From: Stigmatella aurantiaca DW4/3-1
GTDB lineage: Bacteria; Myxococcota; Myxococcia; Myxococcales; Myxococcaceae
NCBI RefSeq assembly: GCF_000165485.1
Contig: NC_014623.1
Span: 10,124,893 to 10,188,892, forward strand
DNA: 64,000 bases
Direction of reading: 5' to 3'
The notes under the pieces were generated by a model. That model was given only the letters and a program-made list of their open reading frames with translations. It did no database searches and was not told the origin of the DNA. Positions 44,604-53,260 of this stretch are shown here, in pieces; the stretch's first letter is position 1, and each line of letters begins with the position of its first letter. Made by a program: the position numbers and the translations under genes.

Positions 44604-47321
44604 TCAGAAGCTTCCTTTCACGCCCACCACGGGGAGCAACGGAATGCCCGGCACCTCGTACTCGTCCCGGTAGCGGTAGTCATTGAAGACGAACTCGGCG
44701 TTCTTCGCGTTGTAGAGGTTCTGCACGTCCAGGTACGCGGTGAGCGTCCAGCTCTCCATCTGCCAGCTCTTGTCCACGCGCACATCGAGCTGGTGGAAGC
44801 CCGCCGCCCGCGCGGAAAAGTACGGGCCATACGTGGGCCGGTACACGTTCCCGTCCGACCCGTACACGTCATGCCGGTGGTCCAGCGGCGTCACCGGCCG
44901 GCCCGCCGTGTACCGGAAACGGCCGCCCAGCTCCCAGCCATTGCCGAGCACGTAGCTGCCCACCAGCGTGAGGATGTGCGTCTGGTCCCACGGGCTCAGG
45001 CCGTACGCCGTGTCCCCCGTGCCCCCATCGATGACGTTGTCGCGGATGGCTGGCAACGGCTCCTCGCGTCCGTCCTCGGCGCGGCTGAGCGTGTACGAGA
45101 GCCAGCCGAACCACTTGTCCGTGGGGGAGGCCCGCTCCTTCTTCACCATCAACTCCAAACCATACGCGCGGCCCAGGCCCTCGTTGCTGAAGCGCTCCTG
45201 GACAATGGTGCCATCCGGCTGGGTGAGGACTTGCCCCGGAGACACCACGTTCTTGAAGCGGCGGTTGAAGAAGGCCGTGAGGTCCACCTGGAAGCGGCTG
45301 GCCACCCGCTGCTCCACGCCGAGGCTGGCCTGGAACGCCCGCTGGTAGCCCAGGCGGGGATTGCCGTAGGGCAGAAACGCGAACCGGGGCGTGTCCGGAG
45401 GCTGGCTGTAGAGGCCCGCCGAGCCCTTCAGCGCGGTGTGCTCGTTGGCCGTGTACCGCGCCCACAGCCGGGGATCCAACGCCACGTTGCGCTGGCTGCC
45501 CACGATCTGGAGGTTGGCGCGCATGCCCGGTGTGAGGGTGAAGGCGCCCAGCTTGTAATCCGACTCCAGGAACAGCGCCCCATCGAAGCCCGTGATGCGC
45601 AGCTTCTCCTCGAGGCTCTCCGCCTCGGGGGATGCGCCCGGGAAGGGCACGTACTCGAAGCCCGGCGGGGCGTCGGCCACGACGTCGAAGCGTCCGTGCT
45701 CGAACATCACGTCCACGCCGGTGCGCAGGGTGATGGCGGAGGACAGCTCCAGCGCCAGCGTCTCGCGGGCCCCCAGCGAGTAGACGGTGTCCTTCTCCGT
45801 GTAGGAGGAGCCCACCTCCGTGTCGTACTTGTCGATGCCCGCGTAGGGCGCGAACACCGAGGTGATTTTTCCGACACGGTAGGTCCAGTCCCCCTTGAGC
45901 CGGTGAAAGAGGGTGTGGGACGACAGCGACAGGTCGTTGGCCTGGCTCTCGCCCGAGGACACCAGGGTGAGCTGGTCATCCGAGCCGAACGCCATGATGT
46001 AGCCCGTGCTGCGCCGCTCCGGGGCCTCCTCCCCCTCCCCTTCCTTCTTCCGGGCCCCGAAGTCCACGCGGAGCTGGTAGTCCCAGTAGCGCGGCACCAC
46101 CGAGAGCGTCTCGCCCTCCTCCTCCGGCAAGAACAAGGGCAGCAGCGCGTCGATGTAGGAGCGCCGGGCCGAGGCGGCCACGCTGACGCCCTTGGCCACC
46201 GGGGCCTCCAGGAAGAAGCCCGCGTCCAGCAGGTCCACCTTCACCGAGCCGTGCAGCGTGTCGCTGGCCCCCTTGCGGGTGGTGACGTCCACCACCCCGC
46301 CCACCGCGCGCCCGTACTGGCTTCCGTAGCCGCCCGGGTAGAAGTCCAGCGTGTCGAGGAACTCGGCGTTCACCACCGAGGGCCCCCCGAGCAGGTGGAA
46401 GAGGATGGGGATGTTCACCCCGTCCATCAACGTGGACGACTGGCCCGGGTTGGAGCCTCGCACCAGCAAGTCTCCGGCGATGAAGGGCGCTCGCGCCACG
46501 CCCGGCAGCGTCTGGATGACGCGGACCGGATCTCCAAAGGTGCCCGGCGTCTTCTGCGCCTCCTCCCGGGTCACGGTGCGGCGGACCACTTCCTTCTTCG
46601 GCCGCTCGGAGCGCACCACCGTCTCGAACGCCCCTCCCGCCGGCACCAGGTAGAAGACGACTTCCGCCGTCTCGTGGGGCTTCAGCGTCTCGGTGGTCTG
46701 GTAGCGCTGGAAGTTCGAGGCAATGACGCGCACCTCGCACTCCCCCGGCACCACCCGGAGCGTGAAGCGGCCCTCCGCGTCCGAGGTGGCCTCCGGCGCT
46801 TCCGGATCCTCCCCACAGCGCACCGTGGCCCCCGCCACGCGCGAGCGGCTGCCGCGCGAGAGGAGCCGGCCGGTGAGCGTGGCCGTCTCCCGTGGGGCGT
46901 CCTCACCCTCCTGTCCCGCCCCGGGCGCCGGGGCCTCGGTGAGGGTGAAATGGTAGACGTACTCGACCTGCACGGGGGCCGACACGCCGTCCACCTCGGC
47001 GGGGGTGAAGCGGAACTGGCGCACCGCCTCCACCGCCGCCTCGTCGAAACCGTGGCCCACCGGCTCGGCGGGCTTCACCTCGGTGACCGTGCCCTCCTCG
47101 GAAATGGTGACGATGAGCCGCACATCGGCGGTGAGCCCCTGCGCGGCGGCCTCCGCCGGGTACTGCGCCTGCACGGACCTCACCAGTTCGGGCGCCTTGG
47201 TGAGCTGTGGCGCGGCCGCCTGCGCCTCCGGCTGCGGGGGGGGGACTTGCGCGAGCGCGGGGGCACTCACCAAGAGCGAGGCGGCCGCGAGCACGCCACG
47301 GGCTTTCATGTTCAAGGACAT
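44604..47321 (-). CDS. TonB-dependent receptor with N-terminal TonB-C domain
   Basis: 905 aa from ATG 47321 (an ATG at 47309 is an alternative). Signal peptide (VLAAASLLVSAPALAQ), then a TonB C-terminal-type domain (about 45-135: VRSVQAQYPAEAAAQGLTAD, VRLIVTISEEGTVTEV, AVEAVRQFRFTPAEVDG). Next a carboxypeptidase-regulatory-like domain (TLTGRLLSRGSRSRVAGATV), the plug (VIQTLPGVARAPFIAGDLLV, RGSNPGQSSTLMDGVNIP, GGYGSQYGRAVGGVVDVTTR), and a large beta-barrel ending in SF. It imports or senses an unknown ligand across the outer membrane. A TonB-C domain in the receptor itself is unusual. Confidence 0.93.
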   Translation of the reverse strand: MSLNMKARGVLAAASLLVSAPALAQVPPPQPEAQAAAPQLTKAPELVRSVQAQYPAEAAAQGLTADVRLIVTISEEGTVTEVKPAEPVGHGFDEAAVEAVRQFRFTPAEVDGVSAPVQVEYVYHFTLTEAPAPGAGQEGEDAPRETATLTGRLLSRGSRSRVAGATVRCGEDPEAPEATSDAEGRFTLRVVPGECEVRVIASNFQRYQTTETLKPHETAEVVFYLVPAGGAFETVVRSERPKKEVVRRTVTREEAQKTPGTFGDPVRVIQTLPGVARAPFIAGDLLVRGSNPGQSSTLMDGVNIPILFHLLGGPSVVNAEFLDTLDFYPGGYGSQYGRAVGGVVDVTTRKGASDTLHGSVKVDLLDAGFFLEAPVAKGVSVAASARRSYIDALLPLFLPEEEGETLSVVPRYWDYQLRVDFGARKKEGEGEEAPERRSTGYIMAFGSDDQLTLVSSGESQANDLSLSSHTLFHRLKGDWTYRVGKITSVFAPYAGIDKYDTEVGSSYTEKDTVYSLGARETLALELSSAITLRTGVDVMFEHGRFDVVADAPPGFEYVPFPGASPEAESLEEKLRITGFDGALFLESDYKLGAFTLTPGMRANLQIVGSQRNVALDPRLWARYTANEHTALKGSAGLYSQPPDTPRFAFLPYGNPRLGYQRAFQASLGVEQRVASRFQVDLTAFFNRRFKNVVSPGQVLTQPDGTIVQERFSNEGLGRAYGLELMVKKERASPTDKWFGWLSYTLSRAEDGREEPLPAIRDNVIDGGTGDTAYGLSPWDQTHILTLVGSYVLGNGWELGGRFRYTAGRPVTPLDHRHDVYGSDGNVYRPTYGPYFSARAAGFHQLDVRVDKSWQMESWTLTAYLDVQNLYNAKNAEFVFNDYRYRDEYEVPGIPLLPVVGVKGSF

Positions 47322-47351
47322 GGCTTCAAGGTCCAGCGGCAATCGGAAGGC

Positions 47352-48152
47352 TCAGTCGAGCAGGAATGTGTAGGCATACTTCATTTCGGTGGAGACAGCC
47401 TCACCGGCCTTGAGGGCAGGTTTGAAGCGAAAGCGCAGGATGGCTTCGCGCGCGGCCGCCTCGAGCCCATGGCCGGGACCCGAGAGGACCCGGGCGGCCA
47501 CGACTCGGCCCTCGGTATCGATGGTGATGGACAGCGTCACCGTGCCCTCGATGCCCGCGCGGCGCGCCTCCTCCGGGTAGGGCACCTTCACTTCGCTCGC
47601 GAGCCGGGGCTCGCTGTCCACCTGGTAGATGGGCGTGTACTTCGGCGCCGCGTATGCCTTCACCTCCGACGGGGCGCGGGCCTTGTCCGCCGTGCGGCCA
47701 TACAGCGTATTGCCCACCGGGGCCGCGAAGCTCCCCGCGCTCGTGGTGGAGGACATCGACAGGCCCACCACCAGGGGCGCCTTCAGGGGCGCGGGCGTGT
47801 CGTTGGGGGGCGGGGGCGCCTCCACCGGTGGAGGGGACAAGGGCCGGGGGGCCTCGGCCACCTTGAGCCGGGGAGGGCGCACCGCCTTCGGGGGCGGCGG
47901 CGCGGGCTTCGGCTCCTCCTTCACCTCGGGCGGAGGAGGCGGGGGCACCGGCCGCGTCACCTCCACCATCACCATCTCCATCGCCCGCCGCGGCTCGGGA
48001 GGGGCCGCCGACCGCAGGTGGAGCAGTGCCAACCCTCCCCCGTGCAGCCCGATCGAGCCCAGCATGAAGCCCACCAGCCACCCGTTGCCACCGCGCGGCA
48101 CCTTGGCCGCCTCTTCGTCGAGGACACCCTGCCTCATGGAAACCGTGTGCAT
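47352..48152 (-). CDS. tonB: TonB energy-transduction protein
   Basis: 266 aa. One N-terminal membrane helix (GWLVGFMLGSIGLHGGGLAL, about 24-45), a Pro-rich spacer (TRPVPPPPPPEVKEEPKPAP), and a C-terminal TonB domain (VPYPEEARRAGIEGTVTLSI, ILRFRFKPALKAGEAV, FLLD end). It links ExbB/ExbD to the outer-membrane receptor. It lies 10 bp after exbD and 30 bp before the receptor gene on the same strand, a typical exb-ton-receptor operon. Confidence 0.93.
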   Translation of the reverse strand: MHTVSMRQGVLDEEAAKVPRGGNGWLVGFMLGSIGLHGGGLALLHLRSAAPPEPRRAMEMVMVEVTRPVPPPPPPEVKEEPKPAPPPPKAVRPPRLKVAEAPRPLSPPPVEAPPPPNDTPAPLKAPLVVGLSMSSTTSAGSFAAPVGNTLYGRTADKARAPSEVKAYAAPKYTPIYQVDSEPRLASEVKVPYPEEARRAGIEGTVTLSITIDTEGRVVAARVLSGPGHGLEAAAREAILRFRFKPALKAGEAVSTEMKYAYTFLLD

Positions 48153-48162
48153 GGACGCACCG

Positions 48163-48591
48163 TCAGCCTGGCGAGGGCGTGGGGCGCACGTCCTTCTCGA
48201 TGTTGAGGGCGAACTTGGCGATGCCCTGGCCCTTCACCACGTCGATGAGCCGCATCACCCGGCCGTAGGGAATGGACTGGTCCGCGCTGATGATGGCCCG
48301 GGTGTCCTTGTCCTTGGCCACCGCCTCGGTCACCTTGCGCGACAGCTCCGCCTCGGACAGCTCCGTGCCGTCGAAGAAGAGCTTCCCGTCCTTGTCGAGC
48401 ACCACGTTGACCAGCCCCTGCACCGTCTCACCACCGTTGGCGGCCCGGGGCAGGTCCACCTCCACCGTCTCGCGCACGATGAAGTTGGCCGTCACCATGA
48501 AGATGATGAGCAGCACCAGCACCACGTCCACCAGCGGCGTGACGTTGATGCCGGTGATTTCCTCGTCGTTGTCCTGCGCGCCGCCGGCCAT
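48163..48591 (-). CDS. exbD: ExbD/TolR family biopolymer transporter
   Basis: 142 aa. Short cytoplasmic N-terminus, one membrane helix with the conserved Asp22 (INVTPLVDVVLVLLIIFMVT), then a periplasmic domain (VEVDLPRAANGGETVQGLV, VVLDKDGKLFFDGTELSEAE). The Asp in the helix carries protons in the ExbBD/TolQR motors. It starts 2 bp after exbB. Confidence 0.95.
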   Translation of the reverse strand: MAGGAQDNDEEITGINVTPLVDVVLVLLIIFMVTANFIVRETVEVDLPRAANGGETVQGLVNVVLDKDGKLFFDGTELSEAELSRKVTEAVAKDKDTRAIISADQSIPYGRVMRLIDVVKGQGIAKFALNIEKDVRPTPSPG

Positions 48592-48593
48592 GG

Positions 48594-49268
48594 CTAGTTC
48601 GCCTCCGAGCGCAGGCTGCCCACGAGCGCGTGGCCCAGCGCCGTGGTGCGGCTGGTGAGCGTCTTGAGCTGGCGGTTGAAGACGTTGAAGGCCACCACCG
48701 CCGGAATCGCCACCGCGAGCCCCACCGCCGTGGCCACGAGCGCCTCGGAGATGCCCGCCATCACCGTCTGCTGGATGGCCCCCCCCTTGGCGCTGAGCGA
48801 GCCCAGGTCGTGGAACGCCTTGATGATGCCGAGCACCGTGCCGAACAGCCCGATGAAGGGCGCGTTGTTGCCCAGCGTGCCCAGGAAGGAGAGGAAGCGC
48901 TCATACTGCGGACGCTCCCGGGCGACGACGGAGGCGATGAGCTGCTCCACGGCGTCCGCGCCCCGCGAGGATGCGGCCAGCGCTTCCTGGAGGACGGCCG
49001 CCTCCATGCCGCGGCGGCCCTTCACCGCCGCGCGCACGGCCTCGAATTCCCCCCGGGACAACCGCACCGCCAGCGCCTCGGACTGGGAGAGCCGGTGGCG
49101 CGCGAAGTACAGCGCGCGCTCCAGCATGATGGCGATGGAGAGCACCGACAGGACGGTCAGCACCCACAACACCCACTCGGCGCTGGTGAGCGTCACTCCG
49201 AGCAACTTGCTGCTGAGCCACCCCAGCTGCTCCGGGGAGGCCTGGGCGAGCACGAACATGGACGACAT
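48594..49268 (-). CDS. exbB: ExbB/TolQ/MotA family proton channel
   Basis: 224 aa. Three membrane segments: SAEWVLWVLTVLSVLSIAIM, FLGTLGNNAPFIGLFGTVLG with IKAFHDLG, and ISEALVATAVGLAVAIPAVV. These are the MotA/TolQ/ExbB family core. It makes the proton channel driving TonB or TolA-type work. First gene of the exbB-exbD-tonB-receptor-lipoprotein operon; it lies 81 bp after the DUF4340 gene. Confidence 0.95.
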   Translation of the reverse strand: MSSMFVLAQASPEQLGWLSSKLLGVTLTSAEWVLWVLTVLSVLSIAIMLERALYFARHRLSQSEALAVRLSRGEFEAVRAAVKGRRGMEAAVLQEALAASSRGADAVEQLIASVVARERPQYERFLSFLGTLGNNAPFIGLFGTVLGIIKAFHDLGSLSAKGGAIQQTVMAGISEALVATAVGLAVAIPAVVAFNVFNRQLKTLTSRTTALGHALVGSLRSEAN

Positions 49269-49349
49269 GGTGATTTCCCCTCACGAACCGCGTGGTGCGA
49301 AGGGAACACCGGTGCCGCCGCCATGTGTCACCGCGAAAACGTGGGGCCG

Positions 49350-50843
49350 CTACTGCCCCTGCATCTGCCGCGCGCGCATCTGGGCCTCCAGCTGCTTGCG
49401 CAGCTCCGGCGGCAACTGGTCCAGCCCGCCCACCTGACGGGGCCCGCCCGGGGGCATCTCCGGCTTCTTGAAGAGCTGGAGCCCCTGGGCCAGCCGCGTC
49501 TTCACGAACTCGGGCACCGCGTAGGCCTGCGCGTCGATGGTGCTCCGGGCATAAACGGACTTCAGGCCCTCCGCGTCCGCGGGTGCCTCCTTGCCCAGCC
49601 GCAGAATCTGCGGTGCCACGCCTTCGAGAGACACCTCGATGAGCGCCGATGGCTTGCCCACCCCCAGCTGGGCATCGGTCATCGCGCCGTCGAGGACGCG
49701 CTCCGCGCGCAGCGAGCCCACCCACCCCAGCACGGACTCCACCTGGTTGGACTCGAAGTCGAAGCCGGCTGGCAGCGGCCTCGGCTCAATCACCTGCCAC
49801 TGATCGCCGTGCCTCGCCGCCTGGACCACCGTCGTGCCCGTCTGGAGCTTGAGCTTCGTCACCTTGGTGGGATCGAACCGGAACAGGTGCAGGTCCCTCA
49901 GGTCCGCCAGGCGCTTGCGCAGCGCGTCCGCGCTGTAGGCCGCGAGCTGATACACCTGCGGATCCCCATCGACCCGGGCCGCCACGGCCGCGTCCTTCTG
50001 GCCCGCGGGCGCGGGGGCAATATGAACGGTGACGCTCTTGCCGTCCTTGAGCTTCGCCTCGACCGTGTCGTGCGGACCGCCCAGCCCCGTGGCCGCGTCC
50101 GCCGCCGCCTCCCCTTCGAGGAAGTCCTGGGCGCTGAGCGAGGCCAGCTGCCGCGCCAGCTGGTCGGCCAGCGACGGATCGAACCGGAACCCCGGGGGAA
50201 GCACCGTCCCTTCCGCCACGCTCCACGCCCCCGGCTTGTCACCGGCGTTCAGGGTCAGCGCCTCGCCCTCCTTCGAGCGCAGGGTGAGCTGCGTGAGGTC
50301 CTCCACCTGGAGCGAGAGCAGGGCGCGCTTGCGCCAGTCCTTCACGTCCTTGCGCAGCGCCCCCTCCAGCCAGCCGCGCGCCACGAACACCTCGTCCGTG
50401 CCCGCCTTGCGCACGTAGGCGCCGCCATTCTTCGCGGCCTTGCCAAGCACCAGCTGGAAGTCCGGGGCGCCCGGCTGCACCACCTTGAGCGTGAGCCCCT
50501 GGGCCTCATCCAACCCGTACTCCGCATGCGTCTGCGCGCGCCCCGTCACGAAGTCGGGGTTGCGCACCTGGCCCAGCGCGTCCAGGGCGCTGGTGACCAG
50601 GGACTCCTCCGCCACGTACTTCGGGTCCGGCTTCTTCGGGTCCATCACCCGCCACACCGCCCCGTCCTTCTCCAGGCGGACCGAGCGCGCGCCCCCCAGC
50701 TCGAGGGCGGTGGCCTTCTCCTTGTCCACCTTCGGCAGCTCGAGCTTCCGCACCCCCACGCTCACGTGGTCCTCGCGGGTGGCCAGCACCGCCACGAGCA
50801 GCACCGCGAAGACGCCCAAGACGATGATCGTTCCCTTCTTCAT
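49350..50843 (-). CDS. DUF4340 domain protein of the gldA-F-G operon
   Basis: 497 aa. An N-terminal membrane helix (KKGTIIVLGVFAVLLVAVLA) leads to repeated DUF4340-type blocks: LRKDVKDWRKRALLSLQVED, LTQLTLRSKEGEALTLNAG, LRKRLADLRDLHLFRFDPTK and a third pattern. It ends in a Gln/Arg-rich helical tail (LRKQLEAQMRARQMQGQ). DUF4340 proteins commonly follow gldG-like ABC genes, as here (18 bp after gldG). It is membrane-anchored and extracytoplasmic; mechanism not known. Confidence 0.87.
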   Translation of the reverse strand: MKKGTIIVLGVFAVLLVAVLATREDHVSVGVRKLELPKVDKEKATALELGGARSVRLEKDGAVWRVMDPKKPDPKYVAEESLVTSALDALGQVRNPDFVTGRAQTHAEYGLDEAQGLTLKVVQPGAPDFQLVLGKAAKNGGAYVRKAGTDEVFVARGWLEGALRKDVKDWRKRALLSLQVEDLTQLTLRSKEGEALTLNAGDKPGAWSVAEGTVLPPGFRFDPSLADQLARQLASLSAQDFLEGEAAADAATGLGGPHDTVEAKLKDGKSVTVHIAPAPAGQKDAAVAARVDGDPQVYQLAAYSADALRKRLADLRDLHLFRFDPTKVTKLKLQTGTTVVQAARHGDQWQVIEPRPLPAGFDFESNQVESVLGWVGSLRAERVLDGAMTDAQLGVGKPSALIEVSLEGVAPQILRLGKEAPADAEGLKSVYARSTIDAQAYAVPEFVKTRLAQGLQLFKKPEMPPGGPRQVGGLDQLPPELRKQLEAQMRARQMQGQ

Positions 50844-50861
50844 CGCGTTCTCTCCCGAAGC

Positions 50862-52490
50862 TCAGACGGTGACGCGGGCGCGGCGAGCCTCGCGCATCCG
50901 CCAGCGCACCAGACCGAAAGCGGTCAGCAGAAAGGGGATGCCCAGCACGTTGCCATACTTCACCGCGTTGCGCGTGCCGTCCGTGAGGTCCTTGTCCAGC
51001 GGCGCCCCCGCGTACCCCCGGGCCCGCATGTTCAACAGCCCCGAGTCGAGCAGCAGCCAGTCGGCCACGTTGAGCAGGAAGGCCTGGTTGGCCGAGCCCA
51101 TGAAGTCATCCCACAGCGCCGACGAGCCCCCCGCGACGATGACGCGGGGCTCGCCCTGGCTCTCGGCCAGCACCGGCACGGGGGCGCTCGTGCTGGCCTC
51201 CTCGGCGAAGTGGCTCTTGAGCTTGCCGGACACCTGGACGATGAGCGGGTACGGCCCCCCCACGGTGGGGTTCTCCTCGCGCCAGTCGCGGCGCGGGTTG
51301 ATGTTGAAGGGCTTGGACTCCAGCCAGCTCGTCTTCGAGGACTTCGCGAGCACCGTGCCCTGCACGCCCTCCGGCGGCTGGAGCGTCACCTGGGTGGTGA
51401 AGGGCAGCAGCACCCCGCCAATCCCCTTGGACACCGGGCTGTCCCCCTCCAGCTGCGCCAGCAGCGGGATGAACGGGTAGGGCACCGGCACGTCGATGAC
51501 CATGAAGCCGCGCTGCTCCTGCATGGACAGCTGCCCGGAGCGCGCGTCCGCCACGAGCTGATCTCCCAGCTTCACCCCGTAGGTGGCCAGCAGCGGCCCC
51601 AGCCCGTGCTCCGCGTCCGAGGGCTCGAAGTTGCGCGGATCCACCTGGATCGCATCCAGGAAGAACGCCGCGCTCTTGCCCCCCATCAGGAACTGGTCGA
51701 TGGCCTTGAGCTCGTTGGGCTTGAGCGCCGTCTTGGGTCCGATGACGAGCAGTGCATCCACCGCCGCGTCCACCCGCTCGCCCTCCCCCAGCTCCACCGG
51801 ACGGACTTCATAGAGCTGGCTGAGCAGCTGTTGCAGCCGGCGCAGCTTCTCCTGGAGCCCCGGCTCGCCATGCCCTTGCAGCACGCCAATGACGGGCGTC
51901 TTGGGGCGCGTGAGCTTGCGCACCAGCGTGGTGAAGTCGTACTCGAGCGTCTGGGTATCGGCCACCACCGGGATGACTTCCTTCTTCTCCTGGTGCTTGA
52001 GGATGATGCCCATGTAGGCCCGCTTGGTCTGCACCTGATCGTCCTCGACGACGCGGACCTCCACCGGCTGCACGCCCTCCTGGGCCAGCTCGCGCTCCAC
52101 CGACGTGGGCTCCCGGAACGAGCGGCCGAAGATGTCGCGCTTCGTCTCCCGCTTCGCCTCCTTGTCGGCGTCCGTCTCCTGCGTCATCGGGTCCAGGAAC
52201 TCGAAGCTGAGCTTGCCCTTGGACGCGGCGCGGTACTCCTCGAGCAAGTCCCTCACGTAGCGGGCGTTGCTCGAATACGGCGGCGGCAGCTTGTCGGTGA
52301 AGTAGGCGGTGACGGTGACCGGATCCTCCAGCTCCTCCATCGCCTTCCGGGACGCCTCGGACAGCGTGTAGGCCTTGTCCCGGGTGAAGTCCAGGCGCGT
52401 GAAGGCACGCAGGCCGAGGATGTTGAGCAGGATGAGGCTGCCGGTGATGCCGAGCAGCAGGACGGTGGCGTTGAGGGTATTCTTTCTCAT
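50862..52490 (-). CDS. gldG: GldG-type ABC-associated extracytoplasmic protein
   Basis: 542 aa from ATG 52490 (MRKNTLNATVLLLGITGSL). An N-terminal membrane helix is followed by the GldG/ABC-type uncharacterised transporter domain (YTLSEASRKAMEELEDPVTV, AYFTDKLPPPYSSN, IGVLQGHGEPG), and a C-terminal membrane helix (VLGIPFLLTAFGLVRWRMR). GldG works with GldA and GldF in flavobacterial gliding; in myxobacteria its job is not established. It overlaps the operon order GldA-GldF-GldG. Confidence 0.88.
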   Translation of the reverse strand: MRKNTLNATVLLLGITGSLILLNILGLRAFTRLDFTRDKAYTLSEASRKAMEELEDPVTVTAYFTDKLPPPYSSNARYVRDLLEEYRAASKGKLSFEFLDPMTQETDADKEAKRETKRDIFGRSFREPTSVERELAQEGVQPVEVRVVEDDQVQTKRAYMGIILKHQEKKEVIPVVADTQTLEYDFTTLVRKLTRPKTPVIGVLQGHGEPGLQEKLRRLQQLLSQLYEVRPVELGEGERVDAAVDALLVIGPKTALKPNELKAIDQFLMGGKSAAFFLDAIQVDPRNFEPSDAEHGLGPLLATYGVKLGDQLVADARSGQLSMQEQRGFMVIDVPVPYPFIPLLAQLEGDSPVSKGIGGVLLPFTTQVTLQPPEGVQGTVLAKSSKTSWLESKPFNINPRRDWREENPTVGGPYPLIVQVSGKLKSHFAEEASTSAPVPVLAESQGEPRVIVAGGSSALWDDFMGSANQAFLLNVADWLLLDSGLLNMRARGYAGAPLDKDLTDGTRNAVKYGNVLGIPFLLTAFGLVRWRMREARRARVTV

Positions 52491-52498
52491 CGCGGGCC

Positions 52499-53218
52499 TC
52501 ACTGACGAACGTTGCTCAGCGTGCGCGTGGTCAAACCCAGACCCACCCCGGTGAGCGTGACGTAGAAGAGGACATCGCGCGAGTCGAGCACGCCCCGGGC
52601 GATGTTCTCGAAGTGGTAGTCCACCGACAGGTACTGCAAGAGCTCCGAGAGCGTCTGGGGCAGCACCACCGCGAACTTGTCGATGAAGTAGAAGCCAAAG
52701 CACAGCACCAGGCCGACGATGAACCCGACGATCTGGTTGCGGCTGAGCGCGCTCGCCCACAGCCCGATGGCCAGGAAGCTCGAGGCCATGAGCAGCAGGC
52801 CCACGTAGCCCATCACCACCGGGCCCCAGTCGAACGAGGCCCCCTCCGCGGTGAGCGCCGCCACGCTCAGGGGGTAAGGCAAGGTGAGCAGCAACCCCAC
52901 GCCCACCATGCCCAGGGCCGCGAGGAACTTGCCCGTCACCACCTGCCAGTCATGCAAGGGCATCGTGAGCAGGAGCTCCAGCGTGCCCGACTTCCGCTCC
53001 TCGGCGATGAGCCGCATGGTCACCGCCGGCACGAACACCACGAACAGCACCGGGGCCAAACCAAAGAAGCCGCGCAGCGAAGCCTGCCCCGCGACGAACA
53101 GCGTGCTGAAATACAGCCAACCCGACGTGAGCAAGAATCCGCCGAGCACGATGTATGCCACCGGCGAATTGAAGAAACTCTTGAACTCACGCCGGGCCAC
53201 GGCGAGTGTCATTCCCAT
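52499..53218 (-). CDS. gldF: ABC transporter permease (GldF-like)
   Basis: 239 aa, six hydrophobic segments: VAYIVLGGFLLTSGWLYFST, FGLAPVLFVVFVPAVTMRLI, LGMVGVGLLLTLPYPLSVA, MGYVGLLLMASSFLAIGLWA, QIVGFIVGLVLCFGFYFI, and a last near VLFYVTLTGVGLGLTTRTL. The motif AEERKSGTLELLLTMPLHDW is the ABC-2/GldF permease signature. Good ribosome site (GAGAGGTGAGCGA). It lies 42 bp after the ATPase gene. Confidence 0.9.
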   Translation of the reverse strand: MGMTLAVARREFKSFFNSPVAYIVLGGFLLTSGWLYFSTLFVAGQASLRGFFGLAPVLFVVFVPAVTMRLIAEERKSGTLELLLTMPLHDWQVVTGKFLAALGMVGVGLLLTLPYPLSVAALTAEGASFDWGPVVMGYVGLLLMASSFLAIGLWASALSRNQIVGFIVGLVLCFGFYFIDKFAVVLPQTLSELLQYLSVDYHFENIARGVLDSRDVLFYVTLTGVGLGLTTRTLSNVRQ

Positions 53219-53260
53219 TCGCTCACCTCTCGTGAGATTGAATCGAAGTCTGGCCGGACG

